64,000 nt of DNA from Planotetraspora mira (GCF_016863275.1 NZ_BOOO01000013.1:310001-374000), one strand, 5' to 3'; positions 24,756 to 34,498 are shown, counted from the stretch's first letter. Notes: generated by a model not told the origin, from the sequence alone. Numbers and translations are program-made.

Positions 24756-25687
24756 CAGGAACCCGGAACCGATCCGATCTGCGGCGGAGTCGGGGCCTCA
24801 CCCTGCACGACCGTGCCGAGGGAGCCCTTCCAGATCTGCTGCCAGACGCCCTGGCCCTGGATCTTCGTGAGCCAGTCGTTGACGAACTTCTTGAACTGGT
24901 CGTCGCCGTGCTTCAGGCCGATGCCGTACGGGTCGGTCGTGAACGGCGAGCCGACGACCTGGATCGTCGGGTCCTTCTGGGCGTCGGCGACGAGGAGCGT
25001 CTCGTCCTGGACGTAGGCGACGCCGCGGTCCTGCTTGAGCGCCTGGACGCATTCGGGGTCGCTGCCGAACGTCACGATCGTCGCCTGCGGGGCGAGCTGC
25101 TTGATGGCCGCGATGGCGGGGGTGTTCGCGCCGGCGATGACGGTCTTGCCGTTCAGGTCCTCCGGCTTGGCGATCCCCGCCGCGCCTTTCTTCACCGCGA
25201 TGGTCAGGCCCGAGGAGTAGTACGGCCCGGCGAAGGCGACCTGCTCGGCCCGCTCCGGAGTGATCGTGTACGTCTGGAAGACGACGTCGACGGTGCCGTT
25301 GCTCAGCAGCGCCTCACGGGTCTCGGACGCCGCGTTGACGATCTTCACCTTGGGCTGGCCGATGATGTACTTCGCCAGGGCCTTGCCCATGTCGGCGTCG
25401 AACCCCTCGACCTCGCCGGTCGTCGGGTTCTGCTGGGACAGCAGCGGCGCGTCGAGCGAACCGCCGACGATCAGCTCGCCGCGCTGCTTGATCTTCTCCA
25501 TCGTCGAGCCGGGCAGGATCTCGGCCGCGGAGGCGACCGGAGCCTGCGCGATCACGCTGTTGTCCTTGGGTGCGCCCGGCACCGCCGAGCTCGTCGAGTC
25601 CGTTCCGGAACAGGCCGCCGAAAGGCCGACCATCGACACGGCGGCGACAGCGGCCACCCGCCTCATGGACACCATCGGGCCCACCAT
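24755..25687 (-). CDS. Amino acid ABC transporter substrate-binding lipoprotein
   Basis: 310 residues with a lipobox signal, VGLSAAC, acylated at the Cys near residue 26. The mature domain is a family 3 solute-binding protein: KIKQRGELIVGGSLDAPLLSQQNPTTGEVEGFDADMGKALAKYI, then FQTYTITPERAEQVAFAGPYY. These bind polar amino acids, and the asparaginase next door suggests glutamine, asparagine or glutamate. It lies between the ATPase and permease genes of the operon. Confidence 0.9.
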   Translation of the reverse strand: MVGPMVSMRRVAAVAAVSMVGLSAACSGTDSTSSAVPGAPKDNSVIAQAPVASAAEILPGSTMEKIKQRGELIVGGSLDAPLLSQQNPTTGEVEGFDADMGKALAKYIIGQPKVKIVNAASETREALLSNGTVDVVFQTYTITPERAEQVAFAGPYYSSGLTIAVKKGAAGIAKPEDLNGKTVIAGANTPAIAAIKQLAPQATIVTFGSDPECVQALKQDRGVAYVQDETLLVADAQKDPTIQVVGSPFTTDPYGIGLKHGDDQFKKFVNDWLTKIQGQGVWQQIWKGSLGTVVQGEAPTPPQIGSVPGS

Positions 25688-25696
25688 CCTTTGCGA

Positions 25697-26425
25697 TCAG
25701 TGAGTGAGTACCTTGGCCAGGAAGTTCCTGGCCCGGTCCGTCGTGGGAGATTCGAAGAAGGCGTTCGGTTCCGCCATTTCGACGATCTGGCCGTCGTCCA
25801 TGAAGACCACCCGGTCGGCGGCCCTGCGGGCGAAGCCCATCTCGTGGGTGACGACGACCATGGTCATGCCGTCGGCGGCGAGCTGGACCATGACGTCCAG
25901 GACCTCGCCGACCATCTCGGGGTCGAGGGCCGAGGTCGGCTCGTCGAAGAGCATCACCTTGGGCCGCATGGCGAGCGCCCTCGCGATGGCCGCCCGCTGC
26001 TGTTGCCCGCCGGAAAGCTGCCCGGGCATCTTGCCGGCCTGCTCGGCGATCCCGACGCGGGCCAGCAGGTCCCGGGCGGTCTTCTCCGCTTCGGCACGGC
26101 TGAGGCCGCGCACCTTCATCGGCGCGAGCATGACGTTGTCCAGCACGGTCTTGTGCTGGAAGAGATTGAACGCCTGGAAGACCATCCCGACGTCGGCCCT
26201 GAGCCGGGCCAGTTCGCGGCCCTCCACGGGGGCGGGCACGCCGTCGATGAGGATCTCGCCGGAACCGGCGGACTCCAGCCGGTTGAGGCAGCGGCACAGT
26301 GTGGACTTGCCGGACCCTGATGGACCGATCACCACGACGACCTCTCCTTGGGCCACGTGAAGATCGATGTCGCGCAACACGTGGTGCTCACCGAACCACT
26401 TGTTGAGCCCTTGAACTCGAATCAT
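25697..26425 (-). CDS. Polar amino acid ABC transporter ATP-binding protein
   Basis: 242 residues from ATG 26425 with a GAAG ribosome site. Walker [11 protein letters not shown]-loop with [16 protein letters not shown], signature [15 protein letters not shown], Walker [15 protein letters not shown] and H-loop VTHEMGF. It matches GlnQ/GltL-type subunits. First gene of the minus-strand operon, divergent from a ROK regulator. Confidence 0.93.
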   Translation of the reverse strand: MIRVQGLNKWFGEHHVLRDIDLHVAQGEVVVVIGPSGSGKSTLCRCLNRLESAGSGEILIDGVPAPVEGRELARLRADVGMVFQAFNLFQHKTVLDNVMLAPMKVRGLSRAEAEKTARDLLARVGIAEQAGKMPGQLSGGQQQRAAIARALAMRPKVMLFDEPTSALDPEMVGEVLDVMVQLAADGMTMVVVTHEMGFARRAADRVVFMDDGQIVEMAEPNAFFESPTTDRARNFLAKVLTH

Positions 26426-26529
26426 CGCCATCTTCTTTCGAAATCGAAGATAAAGCGGACCGTAATGGATGATTCTGGCGTAGGTCAACGTGTTGCCGTA
26501 CAAAGTTAACCCGTGGTATTCCTCTGTCC

Positions 26530-27672
26530 ATGTCAGGCAAAGAGAGGTTGCCGGTGCGGGGTGCGCAAGGTGATCTCCTGCGCCTCATCGCCGGCGGGCA
26601 CGCCGAGTCGCGGGCGGAGTTGGCCCGTCTCTCCGGCCTGGCGGCGTCGAGCGTCTCCCTGCGCGTCGAGGAACTGATCGGGAGCGGCCTCCTCGTCGAA
26701 GAGGGATCGGTCAGTTCGCGCGGCGGCCGGCGCCCGAGAAGGCTCCGGGTCAGTCCCACCGCGGGCGTGCTCGCGGTGGCCGACCTCGGGGGGCACCACG
26801 CGCGTCTCGGCCTGCTCGACCTCAGCGGCACTCCTCTGGTCGTCGAGGAGCGTCCCTGTGAGATCGCCCTGGGGCCGGAGGCGACTCTGAACTGGATCGC
26901 GGCGTCGTTCGACGACCTGCTGGCGACCCACGGACCGGCGGGCGTCCCTCTGCGCGGGATCGCCATCGGCCTCCCCGGGCCCGTGGATCCGGCCAGCGGT
27001 CGTGTCGTGTCGCCCTCGCGGATGCCCGGGTGGAACAACTTCCCCGTCGCCGAGCACTTCGGCGCGCACTACGACCTGCCGGTGCTCGTCGAGAACGACG
27101 CCAATCTCCTGGCCGTGGGAGAGGCCCGCGCCTGGCCGGGCTGCGAGACCGTCCTGGTGCTGAAGGCCGGCAGCGGCATCGGCTGCGGAGTGATCGTCAA
27201 CGGAGTCCTGCATCGCGGGCGCGGCGCGGCCGGCGACATCAGCCACGTCCGCGTCAGGTCGGACTCGTCGGTCACGTGCTCGTGCGGCCACCTCGACTGC
27301 CTGGAGGCCTACGCCAGCGGGGCCGCGCTGATGGGCGTCCTCGCCGAGCAGGGGATCGCCGTGGGGCGGCCGTCCGACGTCGTCGCCCTGGTGGACGACG
27401 GCATACCGGAGGCGACCGCCCTGGTGAGGAACGCCGGCCGCCTCATCGGCGAGGTGCTCACCGTCCTGGTGAACTTCATCAACCCCGACGCCATCGTGGT
27501 CGGGGGCAGCCTGTCCAAGGCGGAGCCGCTCATCTCGGCCATCCGCGCCGCCGTGTACGAACGTTGTCTGCCCCTGGCCACCCGTGACCTCGAGATCGCC
27601 GTGACGCGCTCAGGTCCGGACGCGGCGCTGCTCGGTGCGGGCATCCTGCTCCTGGACGCCGTACTCAGCTGA
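26530..27672 (+). CDS. ROK-family transcriptional regulator
   Basis: 380 residues. An N-terminal winged helix (about 10-60, [34 protein letters not shown]) is followed by a ROK sugar-kinase-like domain with ATP-binding motifs ([46 protein letters not shown]). The zinc cluster is [10 protein letters not shown]; the normal GHxxx spacing before it is altered to GDISHV. It is divergent from the amino acid ABC operon and probably controls it, although most ROK regulators respond to sugars. Confidence 0.88.
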   Translation: MSGKERLPVRGAQGDLLRLIAGGHAESRAELARLSGLAASSVSLRVEELIGSGLLVEEGSVSSRGGRRPRRLRVSPTAGVLAVADLGGHHARLGLLDLSGTPLVVEERPCEIALGPEATLNWIAASFDDLLATHGPAGVPLRGIAIGLPGPVDPASGRVVSPSRMPGWNNFPVAEHFGAHYDLPVLVENDANLLAVGEARAWPGCETVLVLKAGSGIGCGVIVNGVLHRGRGAAGDISHVRVRSDSSVTCSCGHLDCLEAYASGAALMGVLAEQGIAVGRPSDVVALVDDGIPEATALVRNAGRLIGEVLTVLVNFINPDAIVVGGSLSKAEPLISAIRAAVYERCLPLATRDLEIAVTRSGPDAALLGAGILLLDAVLS

Positions 27673-28022
27673 CCGGCCGTCACCGGATCAGCGCTCGGCT
27701 TGCAGGCCCGGTCGCGCTGCCGCGAGCTCCGGGTCATCGCGGAGCCTCTCCGTTACCTCTCCGATCGCATCCGCCTCGCGGCTCGGCCGTACGGATCGAA
27801 GGCGAGCGACGCGTCGCCGACCAGGTGGGAGAGCACGCTCACCACCACGCTCGAGCCGTTTCCGTCGTCGTCCACGACGTGGTCGCCGGGCTGCGGCGTG
27901 CGCGCGTTCACCGGCTCTGACGAGGCAATCGCGGTCGCGCAGCCCTCGGATTCACGCCCGGACAGCAGGATGAATCGCCTTTTGTGCACCCATTGACAGA
28001 ACCTTCGTCCACTGCCAGAGTC
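27673..28022. other. Gene-poor stretch of about 350 bp
   Basis: Only weak open frames were seen. A minus-strand frame (27753-27989, 78 residues, GTG start) has no ribosome site or recognised motif, so I did not call it. No tRNA or strong hairpin is visible. Confidence 0.4.
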
Positions 28023-28045
28023 ACCAAGTGACTAGTTCACTTGGT
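28023..28045. promoter_or_regulatory. Inverted repeat operator upstream of the GntR gene
   Basis: ACCAAGTGA-CTAGT-TCACTTGGT: perfect 9-bp arms with a 5-nt spacer, 17-32 bp before the GntR-family start codons. Its symmetry and position fit an autoregulatory GntR/FadR-type operator. The creatininase and ABC genes downstream are probable targets. Confidence 0.75.
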
Positions 28046-28062
28046 CGTTTTTCGAACGTGAA

Positions 28063-28776
28063 ATGGATGGCGGCAGCATGACGGAGTACGACGCTCCGGT
28101 CTCCCCGTCGGTGAGACCGAGCCTCACCGACGGACTGATGACTCAGATCTTGGAGATCATCAGCCGGGAGAACCTGAGTTACGGCGACGGACTCCCCACG
28201 GTGCGGGATCTGGCGAAACGGTTCTCCGTCACAGCCCCGACCGTCCGGGAGGCGCTCCGCGGTCTGCAGGCGACCGGCGCGGTCGAGTTGCGTCATGGCT
28301 CGGGTGTCTACGTGGGGGCCGGCGTTTCCCGGATGGTCCTCGCCAATCCCCACACGACGGGGATCTCCACGGAGGCGACCCTGCAGCTGGTCGAGGCCCG
28401 GTTGATGATCGAGCCCACCATCGCCATGCGGGCGGCGCTGCACCGTACGTCAGACAATCTCGACCGGCTGCGGGCGGCACTGGCCACGGCTCTGCAACCG
28501 CGCGACGCCGACCAGCCGGAGGCGCGGTTGAACTTCCACCGCGAGCTCGCCGCGGCGTCGGGCAACACCGTCATCTACGAGGTGATCGACTCACTGCTCG
28601 CCGTGCGGCGTCGGGAGCAGCGGGAGGTGCGGCGGATGTACGACCACCGCGCCGACTACGACCAGCACGTCGCCATCTTCGAGGCGGTGGCGGACCAGGA
28701 CGCGGCGCGAGCCGGCGAGCTGACCCGCGCACACCTGACCGAGATCCGCAACGCGGTCGCCGCACGCCTGTCCTGA
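28063..28776 (+). CDS. GntR-family (FadR/FCD) transcriptional regulator
   Basis: 237 residues; ATG at 28063 or 28078. N-terminal winged helix at about 28-85 (GDGLPTVRDLAKRFSVTAPTVREALRGLQATGAVELRHGSGVYVG), then an all-helical FCD ligand domain (LVEARLMIEPTIAMRAALH; FHRELAAASGNTVIYEVIDSLL; HVAIFEAVADQDAARAGELTRAHL). FCD regulators sense organic or amino acids through a metal site. A perfect inverted repeat just upstream suggests autoregulation. It heads a same-strand run of creatininase-family, binding-protein, permease and ATPase genes. Confidence 0.9.
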   Translation: MDGGSMTEYDAPVSPSVRPSLTDGLMTQILEIISRENLSYGDGLPTVRDLAKRFSVTAPTVREALRGLQATGAVELRHGSGVYVGAGVSRMVLANPHTTGISTEATLQLVEARLMIEPTIAMRAALHRTSDNLDRLRAALATALQPRDADQPEARLNFHRELAAASGNTVIYEVIDSLLAVRRREQREVRRMYDHRADYDQHVAIFEAVADQDAARAGELTRAHLTEIRNAVAARLS

Positions 28777-28860
28777 CGCCGGCAGGTGACCGGAGCCGGC
28801 GAGGGCCGGCTCCGAAACTCGGCGCGCGCACAGCTGTATCGATAGGACTGGAGAGACACA

Positions 28861-29709
28861 TTGGTAGGGGTAGGGCCGCAGAGGCAGAGTCGCCCTCGGG
28901 GGAGCGGTCATCTTCTCGCCGAGATGACATGGCCTGAAGTGGAAGCAGCCCGCGAAGTCGCGCCGCTGGTGATCGTGCCGCTCGGCTCGTGCGAGCAGCA
29001 CGGCCGCGGCATGGCCTTGCAGACGGACACGGTCCGGGCAGTCGAGCTGGCGAAGTTGGTCGCCGAACGGATGGCGCCCCGCGCGGTGATCGCGCCGGAG
29101 ACGACGGTCGGCCTGTCCGAGCACCACATGGGCTTTCCCGGCACGCTCACGCTGTCGCCGCAGACGTTGCAACAAGTCATCTATGAGATCGTCCACAGCC
29201 TCCACCGGCACGGCTGGCGCAAGGTGTTCCTCCTCAACGGGCACGGCGGCAACAACGCGGTGGTCGACATCGCGTCGATCCGCATCCGCGCCGACTTCCC
29301 CGACATGCACCTCGCCTCCAGCGGCATCTCCGCCTTGGTGCCGGACGTCATCAGCCAAGAGGGGGTCAGCGAGCTGCGCGGCCATTCCTGCGAGGTGGAG
29401 ACCTCGCAGGCCCTGTACCTGGCGCCGGAGCTGGTGCGGACGGAGAGCCTGGTGCCCGGAACGCATCGCCGTTCCGACCTCGATCCCGCGGGCCGGCTCA
29501 GCCGGATGCACCCCGCGATCCACTTTCCCCAGCCCTACCACCGCCTCGACCCGAACGGCGCCCTCGGCGACGCCACCGTGGCGAGCGCCGAGTTCGGCGA
29601 ACGACAGGTGAACGCCGCCCTGGACCGGCTCACCTCGTTCTTGGAGCAGTTCATCGCCCTGCCGTTGCCCGGCACGCCATCGGCGCCGGCCACGCCCCAT
29701 TCCGTCTGA
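28861..29709 (+). CDS. Creatininase-family amidohydrolase
   Basis: 282 residues from a TTG with GGAG 8 nt upstream. Metal and active-site motifs of the creatininase/MftE family: PLGSCEQHG, TVGLSEHHMGFPGTLTL, LNGHGGN and HSCEVETSQALYL. These metal-dependent enzymes hydrolyse cyclic or linear amides (creatinine, formamides, the mycofactocin precursor). No mycofactocin genes are nearby. Its place beside an amino-acid-type ABC importer suggests it acts on the imported compound in the cytoplasm. Confidence 0.88.
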   Translation: MVGVGPQRQSRPRGSGHLLAEMTWPEVEAAREVAPLVIVPLGSCEQHGRGMALQTDTVRAVELAKLVAERMAPRAVIAPETTVGLSEHHMGFPGTLTLSPQTLQQVIYEIVHSLHRHGWRKVFLLNGHGGNNAVVDIASIRIRADFPDMHLASSGISALVPDVISQEGVSELRGHSCEVETSQALYLAPELVRTESLVPGTHRRSDLDPAGRLSRMHPAIHFPQPYHRLDPNGALGDATVASAEFGERQVNAALDRLTSFLEQFIALPLPGTPSAPATPHSV

Positions 29710-29785
29710 GCATCGACGACGGTTCCGTCGGAATCCCCGTCCATCACCTCGTCAGGCACCCCGTCCATCACCTCAAGGAGTCGCC

Positions 29786-30691
29786 ATGCCCCCCGCATCC
29801 GTACGCAGCAGACGCCGGTCCTCATCGCGGCTGGCCGCGGTCGCCATAGCGGTCGCCCTGGCCGGCACGGCCTGCGGCGGCGCCGACGGTACCGACGGCG
29901 GTGCGCAGAACGGCGCCGACCTGGGGCTGGTCAAGGCAGGTGTTCTGTCCATCGCCTTCCGCACCGACGACAAGCCGGCGTCGTTCCTGCAGGACGGCAA
30001 GGCCACCGGCATGTACGTCGATCTCATGGATGAGATCGCCAAGCGCATGGGCCTGAAGACGACATACGTCTCCAGCGACTTCGCGAGCCTGCTCCCGAGC
30101 GTTCGCAACCACCGGTACGACACCGCGGCGTTCGGCGTCCTGGTCACGCCGGAACGCGAAGCCGTCACGAACTTCACCGCCGCCGTCTCGTACGGCGAGG
30201 CTCAACTGATCTCCCTCAAGCAGTCGCCGCTCGCGACCATCAAGGACTCCGGGGGCAAGACGGTCGCCATCACCCGCGGGAGCGCGCTCATTCCGCTGCT
30301 GCAGAAGACCGCTCCCACAGTGGTCATCAAGGAGTTCCCGAACATCGCGGCGAGCGCGAACGCCCTGACCGCCGGCCAGGTGGACGGGCTGTTCTCCGGC
30401 ACGGCCACCGTGCGCGAGTTGCTCGGACAGCATGACGACTTCACCGCCTCCGAGGTGATCACGTCGGGCAAGACCGCGTTCCCCGTGGCCAAGGACAAGC
30501 AGAAGCTTCTCGACGCGGTGAACAAGAACCTCGACGGCATGATCGGGGACGGCACGTACACCCGGCTGTTCTACAAGTGGAACCCGGCGGACGCGCAGAT
30601 ACCCGAGGAACTCGTCACCGAGCATCCGGGCATGCCGACGACCGCTCCCGCCGGCGCCGCGGCGTCCGCGGCACCTTCCGCGAGCTCGTAG
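29786..30691 (+). CDS. ABC transporter substrate-binding lipoprotein (family 3)
   Basis: 301 residues with a twin-Arg-rich N-terminus and a lipobox, LAGTAC (Cys at about 31). The mature domain is a family 3 solute-binding protein (SIAFRTDDKPASFLQDGKATGMYVDLMDEIAKRMGL; YDTAAFGVLVTPEREAVTNFT). The C-terminus ends in an Ala/Pro/Ser-rich tail of about 20 residues. Together with the two genes that follow it forms a single-permease importer. Confidence 0.9.
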   Translation: MPPASVRSRRRSSSRLAAVAIAVALAGTACGGADGTDGGAQNGADLGLVKAGVLSIAFRTDDKPASFLQDGKATGMYVDLMDEIAKRMGLKTTYVSSDFASLLPSVRNHRYDTAAFGVLVTPEREAVTNFTAAVSYGEAQLISLKQSPLATIKDSGGKTVAITRGSALIPLLQKTAPTVVIKEFPNIAASANALTAGQVDGLFSGTATVRELLGQHDDFTASEVITSGKTAFPVAKDKQKLLDAVNKNLDGMIGDGTYTRLFYKWNPADAQIPEELVTEHPGMPTTAPAGAAASAAPSASS

Positions 30692-30701
30692 GAGGCCTGC
30701 G

Positions 30702-31472
30702 ATGTTCGAGGGACTTCAGCACGTGTGGGAGACGTTCTTCAACCTCGACCTCATCGGGCAGACCCTGCCGACCCTGCTGCGAGTCGGCCTCCCCAACACG
30801 CTGCTCCTGGCGGTGCTCGCCAGCGTGATCGGCGTCGTCGTCGGCGTCGTGATCGCGGCCGGGCTGATGTCGTCCAAGGTGGCGGTCCGCCTGCCGTGCC
30901 GGACGTACGTCGACGTCCTGCGCGGCCTGCCGCACATCCTCACCGTCTACCTGGTGGGTCAGGGACTGCCGCTCGCCGGGATCACGCTGTTCGGTGAGAG
31001 CACCTACGGCTATGCCGCGCTGGCGATCGGCCTGCTCGAAGGGGCCTACATGGCCGAGATCTTCAGGGCGGGATTCCAGAGCGTGGAGAAGGGGCAGACG
31101 GAGGCGGCCCGTAGCCTCGGCCTGTCCCACCTGGAGACGCTGCGGTTCGTGGTCTTCCCGACGGGAGCCCGTCGCGTCCTGCCACCTTTGACCGGGCAGT
31201 TCATCCTCGTCATCAAGGGCACCGCGCTGGTCTATCTCCTCGGCCTGACGGCCGGCCAGCGGGAGATGTTCGCGATCGCGCAGGACACGGCGATCGTCAA
31301 CGCGTCGCTGTCGCCGCTCGTGGCGGCGGGCCTCCTCTTCCTGGCGATCACGGTGCCGTTGACGTACGCGGTCAACGCCTGGGAACGGCGGCTCCGGGAC
31401 GGGCGGAAGGACGCTCCGGCCGACAGCGCGGCCGACATGGACCGGGCACTCGCCCATCAAGGCACGGGATGA
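30702..31472 (+). CDS. Polar amino acid ABC transporter permease
   Basis: 256 residues with five membrane spans and the EAA loop TEAARSLGLSHLETLRFVVFPTGARRVLPPL. Only one permease gene is present, so the transporter is probably a homodimer. It lies 10 nt after the binding-protein gene and 4 nt before the ATPase gene. Confidence 0.9.
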   Translation: MFEGLQHVWETFFNLDLIGQTLPTLLRVGLPNTLLLAVLASVIGVVVGVVIAAGLMSSKVAVRLPCRTYVDVLRGLPHILTVYLVGQGLPLAGITLFGESTYGYAALAIGLLEGAYMAEIFRAGFQSVEKGQTEAARSLGLSHLETLRFVVFPTGARRVLPPLTGQFILVIKGTALVYLLGLTAGQREMFAIAQDTAIVNASLSPLVAAGLLFLAITVPLTYAVNAWERRLRDGRKDAPADSAADMDRALAHQGTG

Positions 31473-31476
31473 CCCC

Positions 31477-32244
31477 ATGACGACACAGACCACCTCGCAG
31501 GCCCCCACGACCCGCGGCACCCCGGTCACCTTCGACCACGTGAACAAGAGATTCGGGCGGACCCAGGTCCTCCACGACATCTGCCTGGAGGTCCCGGGCG
31601 GTCAGACCACGTGCGTCGTAGGACCGTCGGGCTCCGGCAAGTCGACCCTGCTGCGCTGCACCAACCGGCTCGAGGAACCCGACGAGGGCAGGGTGCTCCT
31701 CGGCGACACCGACGTGACCGACAGGTCGGCGGACATCGACGCGGTCCGCGCACGGATCGGCATGGTCTTTCAGACCTTCAACCTGTTCCCCTACCGCACC
31801 GCGCTGGACAACATCACGCTCGCACTCCGGCGCGTACGCAAACTGCCGGCCGAGGAGGCGGCCGAGCGGGCACGCACGCACCTGGCGTCGGTGGGGCTGG
31901 CAGGTCTGGAGCATCGGCGGCCGGGACAACTGTCGGGAGGCCAGCAACAACGTGTGGCCATCGCTCGTGCCCTGGCGATGGAACCGGAGGTGATGCTGTT
32001 CGACGAAGCGACGTCCGCGCTCGACCCGGAGCTGGTCAAAGGCGTGCTTTCCATCATGCGCGACCTGGCCGGACAAGGCATGACGATGATCGTGGTGACG
32101 CACGAGATGCGTTTCGCGCAGGAGGCCGCCGGACAGGTCGTCTTCCTCGACCACGGCAGGTTGATCGAGAAGGCCGGCCCGGACAAGTTCTTCGGCGCGC
32201 CGGAAAGCCCGCGACTCCAGGCGTTCCTGAGCGCGGTCACCTGA
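31477..32244 (+). CDS. Amino acid ABC transporter ATP-binding protein
   Basis: 255 residues: Walker [11 protein letters not shown]-loop FQTFNLFPYRTALDN, signature [15 protein letters not shown], Walker B VMLFDEATSALDPE and switch His in VTHEMRF. The glycine/proline-rich N-terminal 16 residues (TTQTTSQAPTTRGTP) are an extension compared with most GlnQ-like proteins. Last gene of the creatininase-linked importer. Confidence 0.93.
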   Translation: MTTQTTSQAPTTRGTPVTFDHVNKRFGRTQVLHDICLEVPGGQTTCVVGPSGSGKSTLLRCTNRLEEPDEGRVLLGDTDVTDRSADIDAVRARIGMVFQTFNLFPYRTALDNITLALRRVRKLPAEEAAERARTHLASVGLAGLEHRRPGQLSGGQQQRVAIARALAMEPEVMLFDEATSALDPELVKGVLSIMRDLAGQGMTMIVVTHEMRFAQEAAGQVVFLDHGRLIEKAGPDKFFGAPESPRLQAFLSAVT

Positions 32245-32302
32245 CACCCGCCGCGCTCCGCACCCCCCCACCCGCGAACCTTCGACAGAAGGCTGGTTCA
32301 GC

Positions 32303-33328
32303 ATGCGCACATTCACCCCCAAACTCCTGCGCGTCGCGGCGTCGGCCGCGCTCGTCGCCGGACTCACCGCGGCCGCCGTGACGCCCGCTTCGGCGTCAGC
32401 GTCGGCTTCGGCTTCGGCGTCGGCTTCGGCGGAGCCGGTACAGCAGGCCGGTCCGCGCGGTCATCAGTCCGGGGTCGTCGACCACCGGGTCCCGAGCCGA
32501 GGCTGCCGGCGGCCGTCCACCGTGGAGTCCGGCGTCTCGGAGCAGCACACCATCGTCTCCGGTGGTGTGACGCGTTCCTACGTTCTGCACCTTCCCGCGA
32601 GCTATCGGCCTGGAAGGAAGACGCCTCTGGTCATGGCGTTCCACGGCCGCAAAGGCAGCAGCGAGCAGATCGAGGGCTTCTCCGGCATCTCGGCGCTCGA
32701 CGCGATCGCCGTCTACCCGCTGGGCCTGATAGGCGAGGGCGGCCACACCGCGTGGCAGGGGGCCCCTTATGCCTCGGGCGCCGACGATGTGCTGTTCGTC
32801 AGTGACCTGCTCAACGAACTGCAGGGCACCCTCTGCGTCGACCCGGCCCGCGTCTTCGTCACGGGAAAGTCCAACGGCGCGGGCTTCGCCGGCGTTCTGG
32901 CCTGCCGCCTGTCTCGCAGGATCGCGGCCGCCGCACCGGTCTCGGGAGCCTTCTATCAGGCCGGGGAGCAGAACTGCGCACCGCGGCGGGCCGTGCCGAT
33001 CCTGGACTTCCACGGCACCGCCGACTCGATCGTCGACTACCTGGGTGAGCCCGAAGACGGCCTCCCCCCGGTGTTCGACTGGACCGCCGCGTGGGCCGAG
33101 CGCGACGGCTGCGACGGCACCCCGCAGACGATCGTCGCCAAGGACGACATCACCGCCTTCCAATGGACGGGCTGCCGGGCCCGCTCGACGGTCATCCACT
33201 ACCGCATCGAGGGCGGCGGCCACACCTGGCCCGGCGAACTGGCCGACAGCGGCCCCGGGCACGTCACCCAGACCATCTCCGCCACCGCGGTGATGTGGGA
33301 CTTCTTCAAGGCCCACCCGCTGCGCTGA
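32303..33328 (+). CDS. Secreted esterase of the PHB depolymerase / feruloyl esterase (CE1-like) family
   Basis: 341 residues. Signal peptide ends about residue 30, then an Ala-Ser dipeptide repeat (15 residues, nt 32387-32431). The alpha/beta-hydrolase has nucleophile Ser in VFVTGKSNGAGF, oxyanion region VMAFHGRKGS, Asp in ILDFHGTADSI and His in GGGHTWPG. This is the LpqC/PHB-depolymerase arrangement. It would cleave polyester, feruloyl or acetyl esters outside the cell. Single gene between hairpins. Confidence 0.88.
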   Translation: MRTFTPKLLRVAASAALVAGLTAAAVTPASASASASASASASAEPVQQAGPRGHQSGVVDHRVPSRGCRRPSTVESGVSEQHTIVSGGVTRSYVLHLPASYRPGRKTPLVMAFHGRKGSSEQIEGFSGISALDAIAVYPLGLIGEGGHTAWQGAPYASGADDVLFVSDLLNELQGTLCVDPARVFVTGKSNGAGFAGVLACRLSRRIAAAAPVSGAFYQAGEQNCAPRRAVPILDFHGTADSIVDYLGEPEDGLPPVFDWTAAWAERDGCDGTPQTIVAKDDITAFQWTGCRARSTVIHYRIEGGGHTWPGELADSGPGHVTQTISATAVMWDFFKAHPLR

Positions 33329-33341
33329 CCGCCCGGGGAGG

Positions 33342-33379
33342 GGGCACGGGCATCGTGACAGGTCACGCGGCCCGTGCCC
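33342..33379. terminator. Bidirectional hairpin terminator
   Basis: An outer 10-bp stem (GGGCACGGGC with GCCCGTGCCC) encloses a second stem, GTGAC-AG-GTCAC. It lies between the esterase gene and the convergent oxidoreductase operon. Confidence 0.75.
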
Positions 33380-33394
33380 ACACGCCCGGGAAGG

Positions 33395-34498
33395 TCAGTT
33401 CAGCGTCGACGCGTACGGGTCCCACGCCTCGGGAAGCGGGTCGGTGGGCGGCACCTCGGTGCGGACGGGGAGGAACCGGCCACGCTCCGCGGACTCGATG
33501 ATCGCCGTCATCGTCTCCAGGACGTGGAGTGCGAGCGCCCCCGAGGCCCGGTGCGACGTGCCGGAACGAAGTGACCGTGCCATGTCGAGCACGCCGAGCC
33601 CGCGACCGGCCGTGGTTCCCTCGACCGGCAGTTCGCGCCACTCGTCGTCACGGGCGCCGCGTATCAACAACGGACCGGCGAAGGTGTTGGGATCCGGCAC
33701 CGACAGGGTGCCCTCGGTGCCGGTGATCTCGATCATCGTCCGGCGTAAGGGCGAGTCGAAGCTGAAGGTCGACGAGGCCGTCGGGCCTTCTGCGAAGTCG
33801 ATCAGCGCGGTGACGTGCGTCGGCACCTCGACCTCGAAGCTCGTGCCCGCCTTGGGGCCCGAGCCGATCACGCGATGCGTTCCGGTGCGCCGGGTGGTGG
33901 CCGCCACCTGGGAGGCGGGGCCGAGCATGGCGACCAGCGCGGTCAGGTAGTAGGGCCCGATGTCGAACAGGGGGCCCGCCCCGCGCTGGTAGAGGAACTC
34001 GGGACTCGGATGCCACGACTCGGGGCCGAGGTTCTGCATCATGGCGGTCGCGGCGATCGGCGTCCCGATGAGGCCGGTTCGCAGCGCGCGGACGGCCGAC
34101 TGGATGCCCGCGCCCAGGAAGGTGTCGGGCGCGTTGCCGACCCACAGCCCCCGAGTGTGGGCTTCGGCCAGCAACTTCTCGCCCTCGGCGAGGTCGAGTG
34201 TCAACGGCTTCTCGCCGTACACGTGCTTGCCCGCGCGCAGGGCCGCCATCGCGACGGAGGCGTGGGCGGCGGGAATGGTGAGGTTGACGACGATCTCCAC
34301 CTCCGGCAGCGCGAGGACGGTGTCCACGTCGCCGGACACCGGCACGCCATACTCTCGGGCCGCGGCGGCGGCCCGGCCGGTGTCGAGGTCGGCGACGCCC
34401 AGCACACGGGTGTCGGGGAACTCGGAGAGATGACGCAGGTAGTGGCTGCTGATCACGCCGGCGCCGACGATCGCGACGCCCACGGGCCCGTTTCTCAC
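33395..34498 (-). CDS. Gfo/Idh/MocA-family oxidoreductase
   Basis: 367 residues from a GTG overlapping the upstream isomerase stop by 4 nt. Rossmann motif VAIVGAGVISSHYL at residues 6-19, then the catalytic EKPL motif (HVYGEKPLTLDLAEGEKLL) and the C-terminal substrate domain (FDIGPYYLTALVAMLGP). These enzymes oxidise or reduce sugars and inositols with NAD(P). Paired with a sugar-phosphate isomerase, so a small sugar or inositol catabolic unit is likely. Confidence 0.9.
   Translation of the reverse strand: MRNGPVGVAIVGAGVISSHYLRHLSEFPDTRVLGVADLDTGRAAAAAREYGVPVSGDVDTVLALPEVEIVVNLTIPAAHASVAMAALRAGKHVYGEKPLTLDLAEGEKLLAEAHTRGLWVGNAPDTFLGAGIQSAVRALRTGLIGTPIAATAMMQNLGPESWHPSPEFLYQRGAGPLFDIGPYYLTALVAMLGPASQVAATTRRTGTHRVIGSGPKAGTSFEVEVPTHVTALIDFAEGPTASSTFSFDSPLRRTMIEITGTEGTLSVPDPNTFAGPLLIRGARDDEWRELPVEGTTAGRGLGVLDMARSLRSGTSHRASGALALHVLETMTAIIESAERGRFLPVRTEVPPTDPLPEAWDPYASTLN

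Noticed and set aside
27753-27989. 78-codon minus-strand frame upstream of the GntR gene
   Set aside because: GTG start without a ribosome site and no recognisable motif; too weak to call.
28861-29709. MftE of a mycofactocin cluster
   Set aside because: Same superfamily, but no other mycofactocin genes (mftA-D) are near; the ABC importer context points elsewhere.
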